The notes under the pieces were generated by a model that ran no database searches, was not told the DNA's origin, and saw nothing but the letters and a program-made list of their open reading frames with translations. Shown here piece after piece: positions 19,035 through 26,090 of a DNA stretch of 64,000 nucleotides (position 1 is its first letter; the number at the start of each line of letters is the position of its first letter). The translations under genes and the position numbers were made by a program. Source of the DNA: Streptomyces sp. NRRL F-6492 (GTDB taxonomy: Bacteria; Actinomycetota; Actinomycetes; Streptomycetales; Streptomycetaceae); NCBI RefSeq assembly GCF_001280125.1, contig NZ_LGEG01000046.1, positions 1 to 64,000 on the forward strand, written 5' to 3'.

Positions 19035-19210
19035 GCCGCTCTCCCCTTGCCGTACCGCCGTCGTGCCGCTGTCGTGCCGTCGGGCGCCACCCTACGAGCC
19101 GGTACCGACAACGCCCGCCGGAGCGGCCTGCCGCCGCGCGCGCGGGCGGTCGGATAGCGTCGGGCCCGACCCCGAGCCGGCGACGCCGGACGCTACCCGA
19201 AAGGACACGC

Positions 19211-19648
19211 ATGCCCCTCGAAGGCGAGTACGAGCCCAGTCCGGAGGAATGGGTGCGGAACCAGGTCGAGCTCTACGAGTCCTCCGGAGGCACGAAGGGC
19301 ACCACCATGCGCGGCATGCCCGTGGTCCTGGTGACCAACCGGGGTGCGAAGAGCGGCAAGCTCCGCAAGACCCCGCTGATGCGGGTCGAGCACGACGGGG
19401 CGTACGCGCTCGTGGCGTCGAACGGCGGCGCCGTGAAGCACCCCGTCTGGTACAACAACCTCGTCGCCTTCCCGGAGGTCGAGCTGCGCGACGGCACCGA
19501 GGTGTGGGACATGGAGGCGCGCGTCGTCAGCGGCGAGGAGCGCCGGGAGTGGTGGGAGCGGGCCGTCGCCGCCTTCCCGGACTACGCCGACTACCAGCGG
19601 AAGACGGACCGGGAGATCCCCGTGTTCGTGGTGGAGCGGACCGGCTGA
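19211..19648 (+). CDS. Nitroreductase/deazaflavin (F420)-dependent oxidoreductase, Ddn-like
   Basis: A 145-aa split-beta-barrel protein of the deazaflavin-dependent nitroreductase family. The characteristic elements are [27 protein letters not shown] (residues 37-63, overall) and [16 protein letters not shown]. Relatives use F420H2 to reduce quinones or nitroaromatics and bind membrane quinones. The ATG at 19211 follows AAGGAC; a -10-like TAGCGT lies at 19155, about 50 bp upstream. It stands alone, divergent from the hydrolase gene. Confidence 0.9.
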   Translation: MPLEGEYEPSPEEWVRNQVELYESSGGTKGTTMRGMPVVLVTNRGAKSGKLRKTPLMRVEHDGAYALVASNGGAVKHPVWYNNLVAFPEVELRDGTEVWDMEARVVSGEERREWWERAVAAFPDYADYQRKTDREIPVFVVERTG

Positions 19649-19706
19649 CCGGCCGGTCGGCGGAAGGGCCCGGGCCGCCACCGGCCCGGGCCCGCGCCGG
19701 CGTCGC

Positions 19707-19755
19707 CTCTCGGCTCTCGGCTCTCGGCTCTCGGCTCTCGGCTCTCGGCTCTCAG
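19707..19755. repeat. Heptamer tandem repeat (ctctcgg)n
   Basis: Six perfect copies of ctctcgg (19707-19748) and one variant copy (ctctcag) lie between two convergent genes. The variant contains the stop codon of the substrate-binding-like gene at 19752-19754. Seven is not a multiple of three, so expansion across the stop would alter that protein's C-terminus. Confidence 0.85.
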
Positions 19756-20876
19756 CCGGTACGGAGGATCCGGAAGCGACCGGGTTCCGCCGGGTCCCGG
19801 TCGGCGACCTGGACCGGCGCCCAGGTCCACTGCCGGACGCCGGTGCCCGGCGCGCGGGAGAACCGGATCGGCCCGCGGGTGCCCTCGACCGCCAGGCGCG
19901 GCCACGACGCGGCGACGGCCGCCCGGTCCGTGCCGTGCGCACGCAGGGCCGCGGCGAGGACGGTGACGGTGTCCCAGCCCTCGAAGGCGACGAAGGAGGG
20001 CGCTTCGCCCAGCCGTGCGCGCAGTTGCCCCCCGACGCGTTCGCCGAGCGGGCCGAGGCGCTCGGGCAGGTAGCGCAGGAACGGGATCCCGGCACCGTCC
20101 TCCCCCAGGGCCTCGGCCCATTCCGCGAACTCCGGCTGTCCGGCCGGAGCGCCGATCAGGATCTCCGCGAGCCGCCGGTCGCCCCGGACGGCCCGGACGA
20201 TCGGCACCGCGGGATCCGGGTGGCCGACGAGGAGGAGGAGCGCCGTCGCGCCGTGCCCGACGAGCGCGTCGCACAGGGCCTCGGGGGTGAGCGCGTTCGC
20301 GTCGAGTGCGACGACGGTGCCGCCGCGGGGGGCGAGGTGGTCCCGCAGGATCCGGGTCCCGGACGCCCAGTAGACGCTCGGCTGGGTCACCACGGCGATC
20401 CGGTGCCGGCCCGCGCCGAGGAGGAAGTCCCCGTAGAGCCGCCAGCCGTGGGACTGGGCCGGGGCCAGGCGCGCGACCCACTCCGTCGGCTCCTCGGTGA
20501 GCGCGTCGAGCACGGCGGACGAGCAGAGGAACGGCACGCCGAGGGCGTCGGCCCGGGCGGCGGCGGCGCGGGCGACGACGCTGTGGTACTCCCCCGCCAC
20601 GGCGGCCACGCCCAGGCCGGCCAGTTCGTCCACGGCCGCCGCGGCCCGCTCCGGGTCGGCCGCGGTGTCCCGGACCAGGAGCTCCAGCGGGCTGCCGTCG
20701 ATCCCGCCGGTGCCGTTGACCTCGCGGACGGCCAGGGCGAGTCCCGCGAGCAGGTGTCGGCCCGCCTCGGTCCAGCCGGGCCGCGTCAGCGGGACGAGGG
20801 CGCCCAGACGGACGGGCGGCCCGTCCGGGTGCTCCGCTCCGGACGGCGACGGTGAGGTGCTCGGTGACGTGTTCAT
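19752..20876 (-). CDS. Orphan substrate-binding-like protein (Peripla_BP_6 / Leu-Ile-Val type)
   Basis: A 374-aa protein with the two-lobed fold of branched-chain amino-acid or amide receptors: VRLGALVPLTRPGW, GLALAVREVNGTGGIDGSPLELLVRDT, GVAAVAGEYHSVVARAAA and YWASGTRILRDHLAPRGG. Unlike transport receptors it has no signal peptide or lipobox; the N-terminus is Ser/Pro-rich. No permease or ATPase genes are adjacent. It may be a cytosolic sensor in the manner of AmiC, or a remnant. The ATG at 20876 follows GGGGAGA. Its 3' end runs into a heptamer repeat. Confidence 0.7.
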   Translation of the reverse strand: MNTSPSTSPSPSGAEHPDGPPVRLGALVPLTRPGWTEAGRHLLAGLALAVREVNGTGGIDGSPLELLVRDTAADPERAAAAVDELAGLGVAAVAGEYHSVVARAAAARADALGVPFLCSSAVLDALTEEPTEWVARLAPAQSHGWRLYGDFLLGAGRHRIAVVTQPSVYWASGTRILRDHLAPRGGTVVALDANALTPEALCDALVGHGATALLLLVGHPDPAVPIVRAVRGDRRLAEILIGAPAGQPEFAEWAEALGEDGAGIPFLRYLPERLGPLGERVGGQLRARLGEAPSFVAFEGWDTVTVLAAALRAHGTDRAAVAASWPRLAVEGTRGPIRFSRAPGTGVRQWTWAPVQVADRDPAEPGRFRILRTG

Positions 20877-21030
20877 CGGGTGGCGTCTCCCCTGGGACGG
20901 TGCGGTCGCGGTCCGTCCGGGCGCACCGGCCGGGACCGGCGGTCCGCGTCCTCCGCGTCCCGCCCCGGCGGGCGCGCCCGGACGGTCACGCCGGACATTG
21001 GATCCGCCGCCGTCGCCGGCGGGCAACCGG

Positions 21031-22005
21031 TTATCCGTCCGCCGACCCGGCGGACCTCACCGCCGGCCGCGCACCACTGGCCTGCGCCCCGGGAGCGGAC
21101 CTCACCGTCGGCCGCGCACCGCCGGCCTTCGCCCCGGGACCCGGCCGCCCGGTCACCCGGGTCAGGCCCACTCCCAGCAGGACGACCGCCATGCCCGTCA
21201 CCACCCGTGCGGTCAGCGGCTCGTCGAGGACGAGGGCGCCCAGGGCCACGGAGACCACCGGCAGCAGGTAGCCGACCGTCGCGGCGCTGGTGGGGCCCTC
21301 CTCCGCGATCATGCGGTAGTTCAGGTGGAAGGTGACCCCGGTCGCGAGGACACCGAGGACGACGACGGCGAACACCCCGGTCCAGGTCACCGCCGCCGGG
21401 CCGCCGGCCATCGGGGCGGGCACGCTCAGGACGGTCGCCGTCAGGAGCTGCGCGGCGGAGAGCGCCAGCGGCGCGGTGCCCCGGCCGGTGAGACGGCGGG
21501 CCATGTACGCGAAGGCCACCGCGTAGCTCGCGGACGCGCCGAGCAGCGCGAGCGCGCCTCCGCTCAGGAGGCCGGAGCCCGCGCTCCAGGGCGCGAAGAT
21601 CAGGAGGACGCCGCCGAAGCCGAGGACGAGACCGCCGAGGCGGGCGGCGCGGAGCGGGCGTTCGGTGCCCAGGCCCAGGCCGATGAGGAGGGCCCAGAGC
21701 GGGGTGGTGGCGTTCATGACGCCCGCCACTCCGCTGTCGACGGTCTGTTCGCCGACCGAGAAGAGCAGGAACGGCAGCGCGTTGCAGAAGAAGGCGGCGA
21801 CGACGAGCCGCCCCCAGGTGCCCCGGTCCCGGGGCAGCCGCTGCCCGGCCCCGTGCGCGAGCGCCAGGAGCACCGCCGCGCCGAGGAGGCACCGTACGAA
21901 GGTGATCCATCCCGGAGTGAGGCCCTCGTTGAGGGAGATCTTGATCCAGAGGAAGCCCGAGCCCCAGAGCAGGGCGAGGACGCCCATGCGTATCGCCGAT
22001 GTCAT
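21031..22005 (-). CDS. EamA/DMT family transporter
   Basis: A 324-aa inner-membrane exporter with ten predicted helices in two EamA repeats (from RMGVLALLWGSGFLWIK and from APLALSAAQLLTATVLSV). The final ~35 residues form a hydrophilic tail with two similar Gly-Ala-Arg-Pro-Val-Arg-Ser units, an internal duplication outside the membrane domain. The ATG at 22005 is chosen. Substrates in this family include amino acids and metabolites. It is divergent from a LysR gene with only 72 bp between, a common regulator-exporter arrangement. Confidence 0.88.
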   Translation of the reverse strand: MTSAIRMGVLALLWGSGFLWIKISLNEGLTPGWITFVRCLLGAAVLLALAHGAGQRLPRDRGTWGRLVVAAFFCNALPFLLFSVGEQTVDSGVAGVMNATTPLWALLIGLGLGTERPLRAARLGGLVLGFGGVLLIFAPWSAGSGLLSGGALALLGASASYAVAFAYMARRLTGRGTAPLALSAAQLLTATVLSVPAPMAGGPAAVTWTGVFAVVVLGVLATGVTFHLNYRMIAEEGPTSAATVGYLLPVVSVALGALVLDEPLTARVVTGMAVVLLGVGLTRVTGRPGPGAKAGGARPTVRSAPGAQASGARPAVRSAGSADG

Positions 22006-22042
22006 GCCTCCACGCTCCCTCGTCCCCACCGTGCAGGACAAG

Positions 22043-22070
22043 CGATGAATCATGCATCCGGCGTTAAGCT
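22043..22070 (+). promoter_or_regulatory. Divergent LysR/EamA control region with leaderless-type -10
   Basis: TAAGCT (22065-22070) lies 7 nt before the lysR ATG, and no Shine-Dalgarno sequence is present, which suggests a leaderless mRNA. The dyad-like gatgaatcatgcatc upstream (22044-22058) is a candidate LysR box shared with the exporter gene. Confidence 0.45.
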
Positions 22071-22077
22071 CTGCTAC

Positions 22078-22956
22078 ATGCTGGATGTGAGACGCATGCA
22101 GGTGCTCCGGGCCGTCGTCGCCAGTGGCTCCGTCACGGGCGCCGCCGCGAACCTGGGTTACACCCCTTCCGCCGTGAGTCAGCAGATCGCCGTCCTGGAG
22201 AAGGAGGCGGGCATCGCGCTGCTCGAACGCTTCGGCCGGGGCGTGCGGCCGACCGCCGCCGGACGGCTGCTGACCGAGCACGCCACCGCCATCGGCCGGC
22301 GGGTGGCGGAGGCCGAGACCGCCCTCGCGGATCTGCGGGCGGGGCGTACGGGGCAGGTCTCGGTCCGCTACTTCCCCACGGCGGGCGCCGACCTCGTCGC
22401 CCCCGCCCTGGCCCGCTTCCGGGCCGAACACCCCGGTGTGCGCGTCGATCTGAGGATCGCGGAGGGCGCGCCCGACCCGGACGCGGACCTCACCCTCGTC
22501 GTACGGCCCCGGGGCGGCGGCCCGGACGCGTACGGCGAGGGGTTCCGGCTCGTCCACCTGGTCGACGACCCGTACCGGGCCGTGCTGCCGAAGGGGCACC
22601 CGCTCGCCGGCCGCCGCGCCGCCGTCGACCTGGCGGAGCTCGCCGCCGAGCCGTGGGTCGGCAGCGAGGGCCCGGGCCCCTGCCTCGACGCGGTCCTGGA
22701 GGCCTGCGCGGCGGCCGGGTTCAGCCCGGACATCGCGGTGGAGTGCGAGGAGTACGCCACCGCGCAGGGTTTCGTCGCGGCCGGTCTCGGGATCAGCCTG
22801 ATCCCGCTGATGGGTCTGGGCGGCCGCCACCCGGGCGTGGTCGTCCGCAGGGTCCGGGGCCCGGAGCCGGTGCGGGCGATCCACGCGGCGGTGCGGGAGT
22901 CCTCGCTGGCCCTGCCCGCCGTGCGCGGCCTCCTGACCGCGCTCCGGGAGGTGTGA
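22078..22956 (+). CDS. LysR family transcriptional regulator
   Basis: A 292-aa regulator with an N-terminal winged helix (VLRAVVASGSVTGAAANLG, TPSAVSQQIAVLEKEAG, residues 8-46) and a C-terminal effector-binding domain (DDPYRAVLPKGHPLAGR; GLGISLIPLMGL). The ATG at 22078 is consistent with a leaderless transcript. It probably controls the divergent EamA exporter. Its 3' end converges, with only 9 bp of gap, on the aldolase gene; no hairpin separates them. Confidence 0.9.
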   Translation: MLDVRRMQVLRAVVASGSVTGAAANLGYTPSAVSQQIAVLEKEAGIALLERFGRGVRPTAAGRLLTEHATAIGRRVAEAETALADLRAGRTGQVSVRYFPTAGADLVAPALARFRAEHPGVRVDLRIAEGAPDPDADLTLVVRPRGGGPDAYGEGFRLVHLVDDPYRAVLPKGHPLAGRRAAVDLAELAAEPWVGSEGPGPCLDAVLEACAAAGFSPDIAVECEEYATAQGFVAAGLGISLIPLMGLGGRHPGVVVRRVRGPEPVRAIHAAVRESSLALPAVRGLLTALREV

Positions 22957-22965
22957 GCGCCCGGG

Positions 22966-23802
22966 TCAGGCCGGGGCCAGGACCGTCAGGAGGTGGGCGA
23001 CCTCCCGGGCCACGGCCGCGCGGGCCGGGGTCAGGTAGTGGCGGGGGTCGACCGCGTCGGGGTGGTCGGCGAGATGGGTGCGGACCGCCCGGGTGAAGGC
23101 CTTGTTCAGGTGGGTGGAGACGTTCACCTTGGTCATGCCGGCCGTGACGGCGAGGACGAGGTCCGCGTTCGGGACGCCCGAGGAACCGTGCAGGACCAGT
23201 GGGACGTCGACCGCGGCGCGCAGCCGGGCGATCAGGTCGAAGTCGAGGACCGCGTCCCGGGTCAGCATCTGGTGGGAGCTGCCGACGGCGACGGCGAGGG
23301 CGTCGACGCCGGTGGCGGCGACGAAGGCGCGGGCCTCCTCCGGGTCCGTGCGCACGCCCGGGGTGTGGGCGCCGCCCTTGCCGCCGACCTCGCCGAGCTC
23401 GGCCTCGACCCAGACGCCGTGGCGGTGGCACTCCTCCACGACCTCGCGGGTCGCGGCGACGTTCTCGGCGTAGGGGAGCTTCGAGGCGTCGAACATGACC
23501 GAGCCCAGGCCGAGTCCGACGGCCTCGCGGACGAGGTCGGGGTTCTCGGCGTGGTCGAGGTGGACGGCGACGGGGACCTTGGCGGCGCGGGCGATCGCCA
23601 GGGAGGCGAGGGCGACCGGCTCCAGGACGCCGTGGTAGCGGACGGTGTTCTCGCTGATCTGGAGGACGACCGGCCGGTCGGCGTTCTCGGCGCCGGCCAC
23701 GATGGCCTGGGCGTGTTCGAGCTGGAGGACGTTGAAGGCCCCCACTCCGGTGCCCGCCGCGCGGGCGCGGCGGGCGATCTCGTCGGTCGGCGTCAGCGGC
23801 AT
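22966..23802 (-). CDS. Class II fructose/tagatose-bisphosphate aldolase family protein
   Basis: A 278-aa zinc-dependent ketose-bisphosphate aldolase of the GatY/KbaY type. Visible elements are GAFNVLQLEHAQAIVAGAE, zinc-binding histidines in HLDHAENPDLVREA, EAELGEVGGKGG, and LVLHGSSGVPNADL with the second zinc His. The pathway partner is probably the SIS-domain isomerase upstream, as in galactosamine (aga) clusters, where tagatose-bisphosphate is cleaved; the sugar here is inferred. Its ATG overlaps the stop of an 84-aa low-complexity frame. Binding site GGAAGAAG is modest. Confidence 0.9.
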   Translation of the reverse strand: MPLTPTDEIARRARAAGTGVGAFNVLQLEHAQAIVAGAENADRPVVLQISENTVRYHGVLEPVALASLAIARAAKVPVAVHLDHAENPDLVREAVGLGLGSVMFDASKLPYAENVAATREVVEECHRHGVWVEAELGEVGGKGGAHTPGVRTDPEEARAFVAATGVDALAVAVGSSHQMLTRDAVLDFDLIARLRAAVDVPLVLHGSSGVPNADLVLAVTAGMTKVNVSTHLNKAFTRAVRTHLADHPDAVDPRHYLTPARAAVAREVAHLLTVLAPA

Positions 23803-24047
23803 GGCGCGTCTTCTTCCGGGGTGCGGTCGGCGGCGGGTCGGCGGTCGGGCGTGGATGCCGGACGGCCGGGTGCGGGGGTCGGACGGCCGGGTGCGGGCGC
23901 CGAATCGTCGGGAGTGGACGACGATCGGTCACTCATGGACAACGATCGGTCGGTCCTGGACGCGGGCCGGCCGGTCGTGGACGTGGATCGGTCGGTCCTG
24001 GACGTGGACGCGGGCCGGTCGGCCGTGGACCTCGGATCGTCAGACAT
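23793..24047 (-). CDS. Low-complexity 84-aa frame bridging the SIS and aldolase genes
   Basis: This open frame starts with an ATG overlapping the SIS stop (ATGTCTGA) and ends overlapping the aldolase start. It is unlike any family I know: Arg/Asp/Ser/Thr/Pro-rich with repeated TDRS-, RPAS- and APGRP-like blocks. The DNA contains imperfect repeats such as gatcggtcggtcctggac. It has no Shine-Dalgarno site, so it would rely on coupling. It may be a translated linker that keeps ribosomes moving between the two enzymes, or a repeat-expanded spacer that merely lacks stops. Confidence 0.35.
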   Translation of the reverse strand: MSDDPRSTADRPASTSRTDRSTSTTGRPASRTDRSLSMSDRSSSTPDDSAPAPGRPTPAPGRPASTPDRRPAADRTPEEDAPCR

Positions 24048-24963
24048 GGACGTCGGAGAGGACCACGGAGCGGGTCAGGTTGCGGGGGGTGTCCGGGTTC
24101 AGGCCCTGGGCCTCGGCGACGGCGACGGCGAGGCGCTGGGCGCGGATCAGGTCCGCGAGGGGGTCGAGGCCGCTCTCGGAGAGGATGCCGCCGACCTTCC
24201 GCACGTCGTCCGCGAGTCCGGCGGGAAGCGGGCCGAAGCCCCAGGCGACCCGGCCGGGGCCGGTGATGCTGATCGGGCCGTGGCGGTACTCCATCGCGGG
24301 GTACGCCTCCGTCCACGCGCCCGCGGCCTCGCGCATCTTGAGTCCGGCCTCCAGGGCGAGTCCGTAGGTCCAGCCGCTGCCGAGGAAGGTGAACTGCTCG
24401 GCCGTCAGGACGTCCTCGTCCAGCGGGGAGGCGAGGGCCTGCTCGGCGTCGCGCGCGGCCTCCTCGACGGTGGCCACGCCCGCGGGGAGGGCGCCCTCGG
24501 CCTCCAGGTGCGCCCGGAAGAGGGCGAGCGCGGTGGTGGCGAAGCGGGTCTGGACGACCGACTCCTCGTCCGCGAAGTCGAGGACGGCGACCTCGTCGGC
24601 GAGGTCCGTCACCGGGGTGGCGGGGTCGGCCGTGACCGCGCCCGTGGGGACGGTGCCGCGCAGTCGGGCGAGGACGGCGAGGACCTCGCTGGTGGTGCCG
24701 GAGCGGGTGATCGCCACGACCCGGTCGTAGCGGCGTCCGTAGGGGAACTCGGAGGCCGCGAAGGCGTCGGTCTCGCCGTGGCCGCCGGACTCGCGCAGCT
24801 CGGCGTAGGCCAGGGCCATGAACCAGGAGGTGCCGCAGCCGACGACCGCGACCCGCTCGCCCCGCCGGGGCAGGGCGGCGACGTGCCGGGGCAGGGTGCG
24901 GGCCGCCTGGCGCCAGGTCGTCGGCTGGGAGTCGATCTCCACGGCGGTGCGGGTGGTGCTCAT
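24040..24963 (-). CDS. SIS-domain sugar isomerase/deaminase, AgaS-like
   Basis: A 307-aa cytosolic protein with two SIS (sugar isomerase) folds. The first has VAVVGCGTSWFMALAYAEL and VVAITRSGTTSEVLAVL (phosphosugar-binding Ser/Thr); the second has FLGSGWTYGLALEAGLKMREA and AMEYRHGPIS. This resembles AgaS/GlmS-type deaminase-isomerases acting on amino-sugar phosphates. The ATG at 24963 follows AAGGAG. First gene of the unit with the aldolase, and divergent from a DeoR regulator across a region with inverted repeats. Amino-sugar catabolism is inferred from the trio. Confidence 0.88.
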   Translation of the reverse strand: MSTTRTAVEIDSQPTTWRQAARTLPRHVAALPRRGERVAVVGCGTSWFMALAYAELRESGGHGETDAFAASEFPYGRRYDRVVAITRSGTTSEVLAVLARLRGTVPTGAVTADPATPVTDLADEVAVLDFADEESVVQTRFATTALALFRAHLEAEGALPAGVATVEEAARDAEQALASPLDEDVLTAEQFTFLGSGWTYGLALEAGLKMREAAGAWTEAYPAMEYRHGPISITGPGRVAWGFGPLPAGLADDVRKVGGILSESGLDPLADLIRAQRLAVAVAEAQGLNPDTPRNLTRSVVLSDVHV

Positions 24964-25008
24964 GCCGATCTCCTTGCAAGAAATACTGCGCGATATTGAA
25001 TGAACATG

Positions 25009-25030
25009 CTTGAACTCCGACCTATTCAAG
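25009..25030. promoter_or_regulatory. Candidate DeoR operator
   Basis: An inverted repeat cttgaa-N10-ttcaag (25009-25014, 25025-25030) is flanked by two copies of aacatgc. It lies in an unusually AT-rich 149-bp region between the SIS gene and deoR. A -10-like TAGAAT (25075-25080) precedes deoR. Confidence 0.5.
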
Positions 25031-25112
25031 CAGAAACATGCATGACGTTTCCAGATCTCTCACCCACCGGAGGCTAGAATCGGACGCTCGCACGACCGGG
25101 AGGGAGGGACCC

Positions 25113-25922
25113 ATGTCCAAGCACGAGCGGTGGAACACGCTCCTCGAACTACTGGCGGCCTCGGGAAAGGTCGAGGTGGAGGAGGCTGCGGCGGCGCTCG
25201 ACGTCTCCGCGGCCACGATCCGCCGGGACCTCGACGAACTCGCCGAACAGCAGCTCCTCGTGAGGACACGGGGCGGCGCGGTCGCGCACGGCGTGTCGTA
25301 CGAGCTCCCCCTGCGGTACAAGTCGACCCGGCACGCGCCGGAGAAGAAGCGGATCGCGGAGGCCGCGGCCGATCTGGTCACGCCCGGCGAGGTCGTCGGG
25401 CTCAACGGCGGCACGACGACGACGGAGGTGGCGCGGGCGCTGGCGCTGCGGTTCGCGAGCGGGCGCGCCGAGGCACCGGGACCGGTGACGGCGCCCTCGG
25501 GACCGGCCCTGACCGTGGTCACCAACGCGCTCAACATCGCGGGTGAGCTGGCGGTGCGCCCGCAGATCAAGATCGTCACGACGGGCGGCGTCGCCCGCCC
25601 CCAGACCTATGAGCTGGTCGGCCCGCTGACGGTCGGGGTGCTCAGCGAGGTGGTGCTCGACGTGGTGGTGCTGGGGGTCGACGGGGTCGACGCCGAGCTG
25701 GGCGTGATGGCGCACCACGAGGACGAGGCGAGCATCAGCCGGCTCTTCGCGGAGCGGGCCAGCCGGGTCGTCGTGGTGACCGACTCCTCGAAGATGGGCC
25801 GCCGGGCGTTCGCGCGGATCTGTGGTCTGGACCGGATCGACACCCTGGTGACCGATACGGGCATCGCGCCGGAGACGGCCGCCCAGCTCACCGAGGCCGG
25901 GGTGAAGGTCGTCACCGTCTGA
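25113..25922 (+). CDS. DeoR family sugar-phosphate-responsive repressor, AgaR-like
   Basis: A 269-aa regulator. The DeoR helix-turn-helix spans residues 3-55 (SKHERWNTLLELLAASGKV, VSAATIRRDLDELAEQQLL, TRGGAVAHG). The ligand domain has the sugar-phosphate signature GLNGGTTTTEVARAL, then VVTNALNIAGEL and VVTDSSKMGRRAFARI. The ATG at 25113 has a strong GGGAGGGA; the frame from 25038 lies in the operator region. It is divergent from the SIS/aldolase genes, which it probably represses until the sugar phosphate appears. Confidence 0.92.
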   Translation: MSKHERWNTLLELLAASGKVEVEEAAAALDVSAATIRRDLDELAEQQLLVRTRGGAVAHGVSYELPLRYKSTRHAPEKKRIAEAAADLVTPGEVVGLNGGTTTTEVARALALRFASGRAEAPGPVTAPSGPALTVVTNALNIAGELAVRPQIKIVTTGGVARPQTYELVGPLTVGVLSEVVLDVVVLGVDGVDAELGVMAHHEDEASISRLFAERASRVVVVTDSSKMGRRAFARICGLDRIDTLVTDTGIAPETAAQLTEAGVKVVTV

Positions 25923-25987
25923 CCCGTCCGTCGGCATTGGTATTCACTCGAACCAATCCTTGGCCAAGAGGTCTTGGGATCCCGGCT

Positions 25988-26009
25988 GTTAACCCAGTAA
26001 TTACCGCAT
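25988..26009 (+). promoter_or_regulatory. Candidate PHO box upstream of phospholipase C
   Basis: Two 11-bp direct units, gttaacccagt and aattaccgcat, resemble the PhoP consensus gTTCACC repeated every 11 bp. They sit about 80 bp before the phospholipase C start and next to a -10-like tatacc (26015). Match is 6/7 in the first unit and weaker in the second. Confidence 0.35.
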
Positions 26010-26090
26010 GGGCGTATACCTTTGGACGCTCCTCCCTCCATCATGTGTCCGACGTGCCGCCGGGGCACGCCGTGACACGAGGGGCGGGGC

